NCBI GenBank assembly: GCA_958510825.1
Contig: OY294048.1
Location: forward strand, 13,471,589 to 13,535,588
Direction: 5' to 3'
Source: Brachypterus glaber
Taxonomy: Eukaryota; Arthropoda; Insecta; Coleoptera; Kateretidae
DNA length: 64,000 bases
A program made the translations under genes and the position numbers. Below the pieces are notes generated by a model. It made no database searches. It saw only the letters and a list, made by a program, of their open reading frames with translations, and was not told where the DNA came from. The stretch's first letter is position 1; every line of letters starts with the position of its first letter. Positions 1 through 10,530 of this stretch are shown here, piece by piece.

Positions 1-1400
1 ATTAGTGGCATATCATATAAACAGTTTTTTATTACCTAATATATTAAAATAAAATTAGAAGAATGTAAAGCATTAATAAAACAGTTTCTTTTTGCATTAT
101 TATAGCTTTTGTATGACGCTAGGTTTTCTGGAAATAGCCAAAATAAAACTGCTACCAACAAAATAATACTTTGTCTTTCTCCATTAAAACAATTATTTTG
201 GGAAACAAAAAAAAATTATTTTTTTTAATTTTTTTTTTTTTTTGAAAAATTGTCTTTTCAAAAGTAAAATTTATTTTTAAAAGGAAATTTAAAAATATAT
301 TTTTTTATTTTTGGGTTGTTTTCTCTTTATCTTGTCACATACTTCTTTTTAGTTTAGCATTCCTAAAAATTTTGACTACGAGATACTAAACTAAAAAGCA
401 GTAAGTGCCATTTTTTTATTTAAATAAATAATTAATGATTGCGTACTTGTGTTATAATAAAGGTACTTTAAACCTAAAGTTATACACCAACTTTCTCGAT
501 TCTAGCTATAACACAAGGGAGTGGCTAAGACGATTTACTGTTTTTGCCATTATCTCAGTTTTATTAAATATGGAGTAACTGCTTTTTAGGGTAGTAGGGC
601 AGTACATATAGGTAGTTATAACTGAAACGATACCAGAAAATTTTACTGTTACATTTAGAAGCTTTGTTTAAACTAGATGAAACATTGCAAGCACCCTGTC
701 AAAACATCGGCACTATTGTACACTAGAGCCATCTAGTTTGCAAATTTCAAACAGGTGTTTTGTTTGATTTTAAATTCTGTATCTTTAAAACATTATATTC
801 TAGCAAAAAAACTGTATATAACATTTTTTATATGTCTTAAAAAGAGCTTTTATTTAAAATATGATTTTTTGAAATCGGGTTATAAATATGTGAGATATGC
901 TAAAAAAACCATTTACTGCTTTAAACGCCAATATCTCGAAAACAATTCGTTTTAGGAAAACGTTGTTTATAAATAACATTTTTTGACCAATTTAAAATTA
1001 TCTTTTATATAAGTGCTAAATTAACCAAATACAATAATAATTGCCTTAATTATAAACAAAAAACGCTAAAAATAGGAGTTTTACCCTATTTTTACCCCCT
1101 TACCCCCAATGGTTTACCCCCAAAATCTAATCAGCTTTTCGGAATACGATAAGAAACAATATGAAAAAATCGCGTCGATATCTCATGTAGAAATGGAGTT
1201 AGAGTTTACACCCAGACAGACAGACAGACAGACAGACAGACGGACGCAAATTTTTTTTTTACTGATTTCGACTCAGAATGGTCGAGAAATGTGAAAAAAA
1301 CGTGGTCAAAGATTTTGACTTTTCGGCGAAGATTTCAATACATCGGCACTCTTAGTAGCCGATGTAAATTAATAAGCGACTAGGCTTACACACAGTATGA
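1..1400. other. Intergenic AT-rich DNA, no gene seen
   Basis: No frame has coding character; the short ORFs here are AT-rich chance frames. A block near 560-610 with the motif GTAGTAGGGCAGTA recurs at about 41150 in SPG7 intron 1, so it is a dispersed repeat. The right part (1140-1290) belongs to the widespread class that carries a CAGA microsatellite. Confidence 0.6.
1213..1243. repeat. (CAGA)n microsatellite
   Basis: Seven perfect CAGA units followed by CGGA. Similar tracts at 10333-10386 and 24191-24245, and degenerate ones near 22400, 28430, 42600, 51175, 57235 and 59700, usually follow a GTTATCGTG-like motif, so the microsatellite travels inside a dispersed element. Translated, it gives a TDRQTDRQ-type peptide that is not a gene product. 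Confidence 0.9.
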
Positions 1401-1409
1401 ATAGTTAGG

Positions 1410-1923
1410 TAGGGGGAGATCTAATGAGTGTCCCATGATGGGACGCTGTTTTTTACTAAAGGGCTCCTAAAATTTTATTTTTAATCTTTTATACGTAACT
1501 TTTTTTAGTTATCATGTTTGGAAATAAAAGTCCAAATGTTTATTTGGGAAATGCAATATACTATTTACTGTGAATAATATATAAAGGAATGTGTAGCATT
1601 ACATATCTTCACGGCTTATTTGGTATATGTTTCGTTTTGCACTAGACTATTACATATCCCAAACAAAAACATTTTCCTTTAACCTTTAGGCAATAAAATA
1701 TCTTTTAAAATTATTAAAAAAATTACTTTTGACTTTGTAAAACTGAGTTTTTAAATTTGCCAAAAAAAACAGCTGCCCAAACTTTGCCATTTTTTATTAT
1801 TTTTTTACAGCACATCTAGGGCGATCTAATCATGGTAACAAAAACCAAAAGTTACGAAGCATAGTTCAGAAACAGGCACTGTCCCATTCAATAATATGTC
1901 CCACTTATGGGTATCTCCCCCTA
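1410..1923. mobile_element. MITE-like element with TAGGGGGAGAT termini
   Basis: The 11-bp end TAGGGGGAGAT (1410-1420) is exactly inverted at 1913-1923. Inside both ends lie related GTCCCA motifs. There is no coding capacity. The middle (about 1548-1615) holds a block, TAGCATTACATATCTTCACG, that recurs in the 57.5-kb region and inverted near 10.04, 21.24 and 25.6 kb. Confidence 0.55.
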
Positions 1924-2089
1924 AACGTAAACAGTGTAATTTTAAGGTTTTTAATGCATGTTTGTAGTCGGAAATGTATTCTCCCTGTTTGAATGGGGGA
2001 CTATTACCAATGACAATTTTTTTTCTTTTATTAGAGTGTACCGCTCTGGCCCAGAGACTTTTCCCTTTTAGTTGAACATTCCCTTATTC

Positions 2090-2935
2090 ACGTGAAATAG
2101 TATATTACATAACAAGTGTGGAAAGTGACATATTTCACGTTAGTGGGAAGGTTTACGAACGAGCCGTCAGGCGAGTAAGGGAACCCCACGAGTGTACGAA
2201 ATACACTTTCCAACGAGTTATGTACACTACTTTTCCTACGATCCTGAAAAAATATAAAGTTTCTTAATTTAATATTTTCTAATTTTTATTACTTATTCAA
2301 AGAATAAGGCAAGGCATACAAAGCAAAAAATAGCATACAAATTTATGTATGTTAAATATGATTTTCTTTTACTTTTAGTTTTCTTGGTTTTTAAATTTAA
2401 TACAATGTTATACAATACAATACCTAGCTGTTTAATGGGTTGCCTATAACGCAAGCCTCTTGTGTAAATCAAGGCAAGACAGTTTGCTAATTAAATTAGA
2501 TTTCAGATATGTTTCCATATAAAACAGTAAAATTGTACTTTTTTACGATTTCATAAGAAAAAGACCGTGTATTTCGATGTTTTTTATAAAATGTAAGGTA
2601 ACTAAATCAAAAATTAAGTTTTTTTTATATAATCTAGACATAAATAAAACATCCCAAGTTTTATCTTGGACAATCTAGTAAGGCTATAACTATAGTTTCT
2701 ATTTTTGACACGAAAAAATAAATATTTGGATTGAAAAACATAAAAGATATCATAAAATTCTGTGATGAAGGTGAAAAATGGCATATAAAACGAAGCGAGC
2801 TTAATTCTTAGAATCTATAACGTAAATTAAGGCAAACCTACATACATAAATATCAAACTAGGGTGATATAAGGCGTTTTCTGAAGAACAAAATAGTGCTA
2901 AATGTCATTTTCATAAGGGATCGAAGGAAAAAGAA
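2090..2935 (-). repeat. Dispersed ~850-bp repeat, reverse copy
   Basis: This block is the reverse complement, with moderate divergence, of 27130-27960. Shared landmarks are the AACGAGTTATGTACACTA segment, the GTTTACGAACGAGCC segment, the GGGTTGCCTAT segment and the end containing AATGTCATTTTCATA. A third, partial copy is at 28018-28330. No ORF is shared, so it is a non-autonomous element or decayed transposon of unknown class. Confidence 0.7.
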
Positions 2936-3288
2936 ATAATTTATCCTTTAACATTTTAACACTTAAATGTTCTCTAAATATTATTCAGTGGATAACTAGT
3001 TAAGTTTGTTTGCGTTGCGTAAACAATATCGAGTGTCCTTTTGACACCTTCGGAATGCCCCTAGAGGGCACAGGTGCAACATTATACGTGGGGGACTTCC
3101 CAAGATGAAACTTGGGTCAAGCACTTAAAAAGTACTTGTGGCTAACTTAAGGCTAGTTTGTCTAAAATACACCGGGACCTAATCCGGGGTTTTGCCCGAA
3201 CGTTTTGCCGCTTGTTAAATATTAGTTTTAGAGGATATATTTGATAGCGATGTAGATACAGGGTGTTTTTGCAATAGCCTCGAGAATT
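2936..3288. other. Gene-free stretch
   Basis: Nothing recognisable. The segment 3030-3200 is somewhat GC-richer than its surroundings and has no match elsewhere in the window, but no ORF or splice structure is evident. Confidence 0.4.
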
Positions 3289-4392
3289 TTAAAGTAATTC
3301 TATTCTACATTCTAATTTTATTTTTTTTAAGTTTAAAAAAAAAATTAAAAAAAAAAAAATTTTTTTCATTTGGACAAAATATAAATTGAAAAAATGTGGT
3401 CCAAATATAATTGACGCGTATTCTAATACAGATCTAACTAAGGAATAATATACTTTCAAGATTGTGTTGACAGAAAATTCTGAACAATTTCTTAATTTAA
3501 AGCCAAGCATTTTTTAAGCTTTGGATGTTATGATATTAATGTGGGTATTAAAGTTTGGACTAATCTAAATTAACTCTTTTTTAATTTTAACAGACTAAGA
3601 TTGAATTATCTATCGTATAGGCAAAATTAATTGACTTATTACCTCTAAAATAGGACAAAACCTTACATTTACTAACATTAAGTTATAAATTATTGGTTTT
3701 ACACCATTTTATCAAACTTTTTAAGTCACTCTAGAGAAGAAGAGCGTCATGAAGAAATGTTATATGTTTGAAAATTTTTAAGTCGTCAGCAAAAAGTACG
3801 ACATCACTATACTTAAAGATAGAAAAAATATCATTAATAATTAGAAACAATGTAGGAGCACAATGAGAGCCTTGTGTTGCACCTGATGTCACCAACAACT
3901 TTTAAACAAATTTACAAAATGTTTACTGAGGCCACATTCTATTAATTTAAAGAAAAGAATATTCGGGTCAACATTGTCAAAGGCTTTATAAAAGTCATTA
4001 TAAATTGAGTCAACCTGCCCAAACTTCTTTTCCATAACTTCCAATATCATGGATTCATATACTAAGAGATTAGAAACTGTGGAGCGATTCCTACAGAAGC
4101 CATGTTGCTGGCTAATAAAAAGTTCTTTATAGGACCAATAATATAATCTGCAACAACACTATCAAACAGTTTTGGTATACTAGATTGGATACAAACACTT
4201 CTATAATTGGAAACGTTATCCTTAGCGCCGGATTTAAAGACGGGCATTATGAAACTGTGCTTCCAACCAGAAGGAAATTCTCCTAGTTTTAAAAAACTAA
4301 AACTAAACTTAAAGGATGACTTAATGTAAAAATGCATTTTTTTAAAAAGTAGTTTGGGATACCATCAGGACCGGAAGATAAAGTGTTTTTAA
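3289..4392 (-). pseudogene. Decayed non-LTR retrotransposon reverse transcriptase (LINE)
   Basis: Read on the reverse strand, broken frames spell successive landmarks of a non-LTR reverse transcriptase. GPDGIPN lies near 4360. A long open piece at 4062-4337 carries the GEFPSGWK segment and a following FKSGAKDNVSNYR segment. After a frameshift come HGFCRNRST (about 4100) and a YKAFDNVD-like region (about 3980). The catalytic FADD box (LFADDLKIF) is near 3800, and the thumb region with SLVRSVLEY is at 3400-3470. The order is that of the Jockey/CR1-type clades. At least two frameshifts and stop codons separate the pieces, and the endonuclease half is missing, so this is a dead 5'-truncated copy. 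The exact clade cannot be assigned by eye. Confidence 0.85.
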
Positions 4393-4980
4393 AAGAAAAT
4401 ATTTATATAAATATATAAATATTTATGCATGAGCTACATAATAATAACTACGTACAAAATAACACAAATGAGATTATTTGCAGTTCCTCCAACAAATGTT
4501 TAGTTAACTATTCCAATTAATACAAAAAAAAAACCTATTTATGTATTGTTGTTAAAGCAACAAACTATTATTTTAAAACAATATTTTTGCTTGTTAAAAA
4601 TAATAGATCACTCGCAACGAAAGCATATATTTTAACCAAGTGTCTACGAAATATTTTTTCTTTCGATTTTTTTTTCTCTAAACACCATTTAACCTGTTAA
4701 TTTTCAAATTGCCGTATCAAATATCCTTTAAAACCCCATGAAAAATTAAATGGAGGTGTACAAAAGAAAAGGTTACATGATGTTCGATTTTTTTGGAGAA
4801 AAATATTATTAAATGACAATAGTTCCAGTTGTAAGAAAACATTTTATAACTTCTTCCCAATAATCAAAAAAAACTTATTAACAACTAAAAACCCGACTTC
4901 GGTATCAGCATTTTATCGAGAATTTTATCCTCAAATTTAGCTCTCTTGACCATTTAGTGCATCACAAGTAGACTAAGAGC
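4393..4980. other. Gene-free AT-rich stretch
   Basis: No coding frame, inverted repeat or tandem structure beyond low-complexity A/T runs was seen. Confidence 0.5.
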
Positions 4981-5400
4981 TGGCGGCCGCGAGGTACTAT
5001 GATATTACCTCCGGCTGGAATTTTGTGAGGTGGTTGCGGGGACCATCAGGAAGTGTTATCTGCAAGGATTTTGCTCAAAACTCCTGTAAAGGACACGTCA
5101 GACGACTAAAACATGCAAAAAAGTCCTGAAAAAAAAATAATCGTACCTCCGGCTGAAAATTTGCCTGTTACCTGTTTGAAGGTCACAGATGATGTATGTA
5201 AATCGTCAGACGGCTAGGGGTGTCAGATGCCCCCAATTTTTTTAATTTAGTTTTCGATTTTTTTTTGTTACCTCCGTCTGACCTTTTAACATATTACCTC
5301 AGAGACCATTCTGAGCACATATTATAATCGTCAGATGAAAATACCGTTGCAAAGTTCCTTCTTAATTTTTTTGTCGAAATTTTTTTTCCTACCTCCTTTT
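4981..5400. repeat. Internally repetitive block alternating ACCTCCGGCTG and CGTCAGACG motifs
   Basis: The motif ACCTCCGGCTG or close variants occurs near 5027, 5145, 5270 and 5390, alternating with CGTCAGACG-like motifs near 5097, 5205 and 5328. The variant CCGTCTGAC (about 5275) is the reverse complement of GTCAGACGG (about 5207), so segments can pair. It looks like a degenerate tandem array with a unit of about 110-120 bp. Function unknown. Confidence 0.5.
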
Positions 5401-5960
5401 TTTTAGTCACCAAAAATTTTATCGGGAATTTTTTTTGTCTGCAAGAATGTGTGCATTACTTTGCCATATTCTGCGTTAAAAATATCGTGAATTACGTGCA
5501 TTTTTCATGCATTTTCTGCAGTAGGTGTACAAAAATTTACAGGTGATAGACCCCTCGGTTCGAACCAAATCTGTTTTAAAATCAAGGAACAAGTTTGAGA
5601 ACAACTTCCGTCAAACTGTGCCTTTTTCCGACGAACGAAGTAAATTTTTAGTAGCGGCAAAAAATCTCAGTGACAACAGAACCCCGCGTGTCTCTTGTTT
5701 CCAACCTAAAGCTGTCCAGCCTTCAATTTGACAGTTGACATTAAACATCTGCAACTGTAAACACCGTTGTCATGGCAATACGAGATGAATTTTAGCAGCG
5801 GGATATCCGGATATTTTAAGATGAAGGTCGAAACGAAAGTGGAGAAGTTAATTCGTCTGGTGAAGGATTCGATTTCCAAACAGGTTCCATATAAAAATTT
5901 GCAAATTAGACCCGGTAAAATAGTAAAAAATTTATTATTCATAAAAAAAAGTTGACCTCT
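5400..5960 (+). other. GC-richer stretch with uncertain ORFs
   Basis: Two short + strand frames, 5525-5731 and 5767-5955, are less AT-biased than the surrounding DNA. The second reads through a charged stretch (KVETKVEKLIRLVKDS) and could end at a CCCG|GTAAAA donor near 5914. I recognise no domain in either. Between them lies GTTGTCATGGCAAT (about 5764-5777), which resembles an RFX X-box. This might be the 5' part of an unknown gene or a decayed transposon; the evidence is weak. Confidence 0.2.
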
Positions 5961-7412
5961 GAGGCCCTTGGGCCGAGTGGGTTAATTTTTGAGTGAATAA
6001 CACGTCACAGCGCGTAAACTAAATAGCACTCTGTAGGGTGATTAGCATTTATTTCTTAAGACTTAATAATAGTATATTAAAGTACTAGTTTCATAACATA
6101 CATATGTACGTACATAACATATTCGCCGCAAGCGGCTCGTTTTCTAAACTTGTACTCGTGCGCTAAAAACGTGTTATGAAACGAGTGGTTTATACAATTT
6201 TTTCTATTTTGCTCTAAAATTAAAAAAAATTTACATTTAAATTGATGACTGATTTAGGGATTTTTGTTTTGGATTGGCATTACAGTTTACCGGCTTGTAT
6301 TGTCCTTGTTAAAAATCGGAGTAGGGGTGAAATGGGGCAAAAACAGTTTTTCAAAAATCAAAAAAAAAGGATTTTTTTGTGGAAAAAAAAGTTTTTTTAT
6401 GATAAATAAGGAAACGTATTCTTTTGTTCGCAGCAGTTTTAAAACTGTCACCACCTCGATATGCCAGGCATTTCTGCTAAAAATCAAAAGTAACGAATGG
6501 TATTGTGAACGCGTTGAATGGGATTTATTCAAATGAACGTTCATATCTTAAATCAATATTTATAAAATAAATAAACCACTGAATGGTTAGTACGGTAAAA
6601 TTCTTCCAATATTATTTTTAAGCATTACAATGGCGATTGAAAGATTTTCAACACATTTTTCACTCAAATATAATTTATTTGGACTAAATAAATAGTAAGA
6701 TAATAGACAGTTTTAACAGGTTCGCATTTTTATCCTTTTGAAAATGGACAGGTAGAAAGTTCATAAATATTTTAATTAATTTGATTTTGGCTTTTGCATC
6801 CTTTTGTAAATGTGTGGCATTAAAAATAAGAATTCCAACGTTTCGATCTAAATTTTGCCTCCTTAGGGTTCCTAGCCTTAAGGCGATAAACGGAACCTTT
6901 ATACGATCGCTTGGCTGTCCGTTCGTCAGTCACAGCCGTTTATCTCGGGAACTATAAATCCTAGGAATCTGAAATTTGGCATACAAGTAGATTGAATTAA
7001 CGAAAATCTAGTCCAGTTATAGTTTTTAGGATATTTAGGATATATTTAGGACCTCGAAAATATAAAAATGCGTTGGTCTAGTACCTGGAAAATGCTTTTT
7101 TTTGTGGCTGTGTTATCGAATTATAATGATTCTAAATACTACTTATTTGTTAAGTAAATAAACTAAATTGTTTGTATTGAAAAGTGATCAAAGTTAATCA
7201 GATGGGTTTAAAGCAATATTGTATTATTTTCAAAAATAATATTTTTGATTTGATACTTAGGGGCGCAAACACCTTGTATTGTTACAACCGCTTATAAGCT
7301 AGTATCTAAATAAACGGAAAAAAGATTGCAAATTAGATAAAGACAAGCCAAACTATCGAATTTCTCTAAAAACTTCCCTGTTTTTCAGTATTTAGGTATT
7401 TGATTTTATACA
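5960..7412. other. Intergenic repeats without a gene
   Basis: 6260-6540 resembles repeat DNA near 48900 and 58310 (AAAAATCGGAGT motif). 6860-6960 contains AACGGAACC followed by a GTCCGT tract, a motif seen again near 8925-8960. The ORFs here translate such repeats and are not genes. Confidence 0.5.
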
Positions 7413-8495
7413 TACAGGGTGATTCAGAAATAAGTCACAAAAAAAACCTGAACATCTTGATGATGTGAAAAATTTTCTTTAAGAGTTCAAAAATATTTCT
7501 GGAGTACTTTTTTTTTTAAATTAAAATACCCACCCGGAGACCAAAATGATCAAAATTTGTGTTACGTAATACTTGAACGTTCCCTGACCAGCGATTAGAA
7601 TACCTACTTTGTGCAAGTACTTATAGGGAATAAATCAGCCCAACTTTCGTTTGCAGAAAATCTGATATCGTTACAAATTACTTACCTACTAAACTGACCC
7701 TCCTGAGTTCAAAAATGACAATCATTTTCTGCGGAAATGCACCATTTTTTTTTCTATGGCGATTTTTTATAGTATTGTTTTCGCAAATAACGTTATGGAA
7801 ATCTGATATAATTAGAAACGATATATATTCTAGTTATTTTGGCTCCCCTGAATCCGAAAATATTAATCGTTCTTTGCGGAAACGCACCGTTTTTTTTTCT
7901 ATGGCGAAAAATTAAAACGCGTTTTTCTCAATAATATATGTAGACTTTTTGATAAATTTTTATTAAAAAAACTTTAAACGCGTTTTCCCCAAAACAAAGT
8001 TATTTCGGTCGGCGGTCGTGATTTCTCCGGAACCACTGGACCGATCCTTATGAAAATGTAACCACATATTCTACACATGAATAGCTTAAATGAAAACAAA
8101 CACGAAGTCAAATGACCGAAAATCAGCAATCCCATTGGCCAGGTGGACAAAGCATGGTTTTATCTGAAACTGAGAGGTGGACAAAACACACTCTGATTAA
8201 AACCATAGTTTTTAACAATTATTTTAAATAGGAAAAAGCTTTTTTTAATTGATGGTTTTATCTGAAACTGAGAGGTGGACAAAACACACTCTGATTAAAA
8301 CCATAGTTTTTAACAATTATTTTAAATAGGAAAAAGCTTTTTTAATTGAAAAGTGAGGTTGGTTCATGTGCAAATGACAAAGTTTGCGTTACGTAATACT
8401 TGAACGTTCCCCTAACCAATTATTTAATTTTTTCTATGGAAATTTGTAAACTATTAATAGATTTTTTTTGTAAGTTATTTCTGAATCATCCTGTA
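7413..8495. mobile_element. ~1.08-kb element with TACAGGGTGATTCAG termini
   Basis: TACAGGGTGATTCAGAAATA at 7413 matches, inverted with one or two changes, the end TTATTTCTGAATCATCCTGTA (8475-8495, the extra base being the outer A). There is no transposase frame. It contains the ACGTAATACTTGAACGTTCC motif at about 7565 and 8390 in the same orientation and a 98-bp tandem duplication. It is probably a composite non-autonomous DNA element. Confidence 0.6.
8154..8348. repeat. 98-bp tandem duplication
   Basis: The segment starting ATGGTTTTATCTGAAACTG at 8154 is repeated almost exactly from 8252; the two copies differ mainly in the length of the final T run. The near identity suggests a recent duplication. 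Confidence 0.9.
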
Positions 8496-8695
8496 GTATT
8501 TAGAAAATATTTTGTTTTAAACTCCGCACAGAATCTATTTGAGTTGCTATCTGAGATGCTCATTTGTTTCTTGAATTAACTCATTGTCAATCGAAATTTT
8601 TTATATTATTAGGTATATTTTGACATTTAAGAAATATCCAAATAATTTTTGATGTGGTACAAGGAATCGTGTTAAAAATTTAACCTAAAATGTGT

Positions 8696-8827
8696 ATTAC
8701 ATTAAATTACATTAAATTATATTAAATTACTTTAAATTACATTAAATTACATTAAATTACATTAAATTACATTAAATTACATTAAATTACATTAAATTAC
8801 ATTAAATTACATTACATTAACATTAAA
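8696..8827. repeat. 10-bp satellite (ATTAAATTAC)n
   Basis: About 12-13 units of ATTAAATTAC, the central ones identical. The edges vary (ATTAAATTAT, TTTAAATTAC, ATTACATTAA). With no spacers, it is a simple minisatellite and not a CRISPR-like array. Confidence 0.95.
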
Positions 8828-8879
8828 TGTTTACACTTTTTATACATTTTAACACGTTTCCGTGTCAATTCAGTTCTAC

Positions 8880-9340
8880 ACGGATAAATGAGTAACTGTT
8901 TTCAGGGTTTCTTCGCTTAAAAAGGAAAAACGGAACCATCAGATCGCCTGTCCGTCCGTCTGTCGCCGTCGCCTAATCATATGCGTACATGCTGTTGCTT
9001 TACTATACTTCCTCTTTGTTGGCGAGTGGCGCGGTACCGGCTTAAAACAATTTTTTTCAAAAATTTGCTAATTAGTATTGTGACAATTTAAATTCATACT
9101 GTTTGAATACATTCCACAAATAGAACAGACCGAAATTCAAACAGCACACCGCCGCCGATTGTTTAATTCCTGGTGCACTAGATAAACACTGCCTCCACCG
9201 CCGCCGCCGCCCCCAAAAAACAAACAGACATCGGCCTAATGCCGCCATTTTCTATTTGCATGACAATTACAACAAGCCGCGGAGAAAAGCAACTGCTTGG
9301 GTGGTTCCTGTAAACTCGTCGATGTACTAAGATTTTAAAG
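8880..9340. other. GC-richer island with CCG repeats and an octamer
   Basis: Unlike its surroundings, 9140-9310 is rich in CCGCCG and CpG and includes a perfect POU octamer (ATTTGCAT, about 9255). No reading frame is convincing. It could be a conserved regulatory sequence or an untranslated exon; this is inference from composition only. Confidence 0.3.
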
Positions 9341-9620
9341 CATGTTTTATCTTAAAAAAACTGTTTTTGTAATTTACGATGTAAATTATTAAAAATTATA
9401 GGGAGAGGGAGATTTTATCACTGATAATGATTATTTATTTCGATAACTTGTGCGAGGGGAAGTTACTTAAAACTTTTAAGTGATATGTGTAAAAAAAGTT
9501 CAAAAGTGTGAGAGAGAGAGGGAGACGATCGAGAAGTCTCAATGCTTGATTAAGTCTCAATGGAGCTCTTTACAACTAGAATTATGAAACAAAAGACGTC
9601 TACCCTATCTCTATCTCATT

Positions 9621-9715
9621 TGTGCTACACTTTCCAGCCAACCAAATAAATACTGTATTTTTTTTTCATACAAAAAATACAGTATTTATTTGGTTGGCCG
9701 GAAAGTGTAGCACTG
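9621..9715. repeat. ~42-bp-arm hairpin
   Basis: The arm GTGCTACACTTTCC...AATACTGTATTTTTT (from 9621) pairs with its near-perfect complement ending GGAAAGTGTAGCAC at 9715, across an 8-nt loop. A diverged relative lies at about 9825-9890 (AAATATTGTATTTG...GTTTGGTTGG), so a larger element may span 9621-9890. Confidence 0.75.
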
Positions 9716-10035
9716 AGCGGCACGAACGAACATAGCTAATGTGAATCTGTAAGATAATTCTACTAAAATTTAGATGGCGCCAGTAATTTCTTTAATAAAA
9801 ATAATATAGTTACACTTTTCGCCCGGGCAAGTAAATATTGTATTTGTTCAACAAAGAACAAATACAGAATTTGTTTGGTTGGGTGGAAGTGGGAGTGTAT
9901 GTATGTCTTCTATCCTTTTTGGGTAGAACTTTTGTCCCTGTCTAATCTAACGGGAGAAATCGCCATTCTCGACGACGTGACCCTTGTCTCTAAGTACAAG
10001 GTTGTACAATACAACTGTCTTAATTTTTTTAAACA

Positions 10036-10336
10036 AGCCGTGAAGATATGTTATGCTACGCATTCCATTATACACTATTCACAGTAAATTGTATAAAAAA
10101 GTTTCAAAATTTTTCATTTTTTTAAATTTTCTTTTTGCGAAAAACGAAAAAATGTTGAAAAAAAAAATTTTAAATTATAGTTTTCTTATTTTTTTAAAAA
10201 GTTTAATCCCCCATAACGTTTTTGTTTTTTTGGGGAGAAACAATAGGGATCTTCCCCTCATATAACTTGATTTTTCTTGAAAATGTCGATTGGATTATTC
10301 ATTTTTGAGTTATCTTGTCCACAAAAAACGTGACAT

Positions 10337-10368
<32 letters not shown>

Positions 10369-10530
10369 TGGACAGACAGACAGAGGGACATTTTCAAAGT
10401 TTCTTATTTTTTCATGAAACGCATTTGTATCTAAGAATCTTTTGTCTAGGACATTTTTTGGCGATTTTGGGAAATTCAAAACTACCGTATAATACTATTC
10501 TAGCGCTTGCGCTGTGAATAGTATAATAAC
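10036..10530 (+). mobile_element. Dispersed element carrying CAGA microsatellite
   Basis: It starts with AAACAAGCCGTGAAGATATG and ends with a hairpin region around TAGCGCTTGCGCTGTGAATA. An inverted relative spans 56940-57540: the GCGTAGCGCTAGAATAG end, a GTCTGTCTGTATGTCTG tract, then ATATCTTCACGGCTTG. Truncated starts occur inverted at 1548-1615 and in the same orientation at 21230-21300 and 25600-25660. It encodes no protein; the ORFs 10053-10517 are translations of this repeat. Confidence 0.65.
10333..10386. repeat. (CAGA)n microsatellite
   Basis: CAGACAGA units with GGAC interruptions, inside the element at 10036-10530. Confidence 0.9.

Noticed and set aside
8696..8827. CRISPR-like array
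   Set aside because: The 10-bp units are contiguous with no unique spacers, and the window is eukaryotic.
10290..10517. Protein with TDRQTDRQ repeats
   Set aside because: The peptide is a translation of the CAGA microsatellite inside a dispersed repeat; the same occurs at 1109-1294 and 24141-24323.
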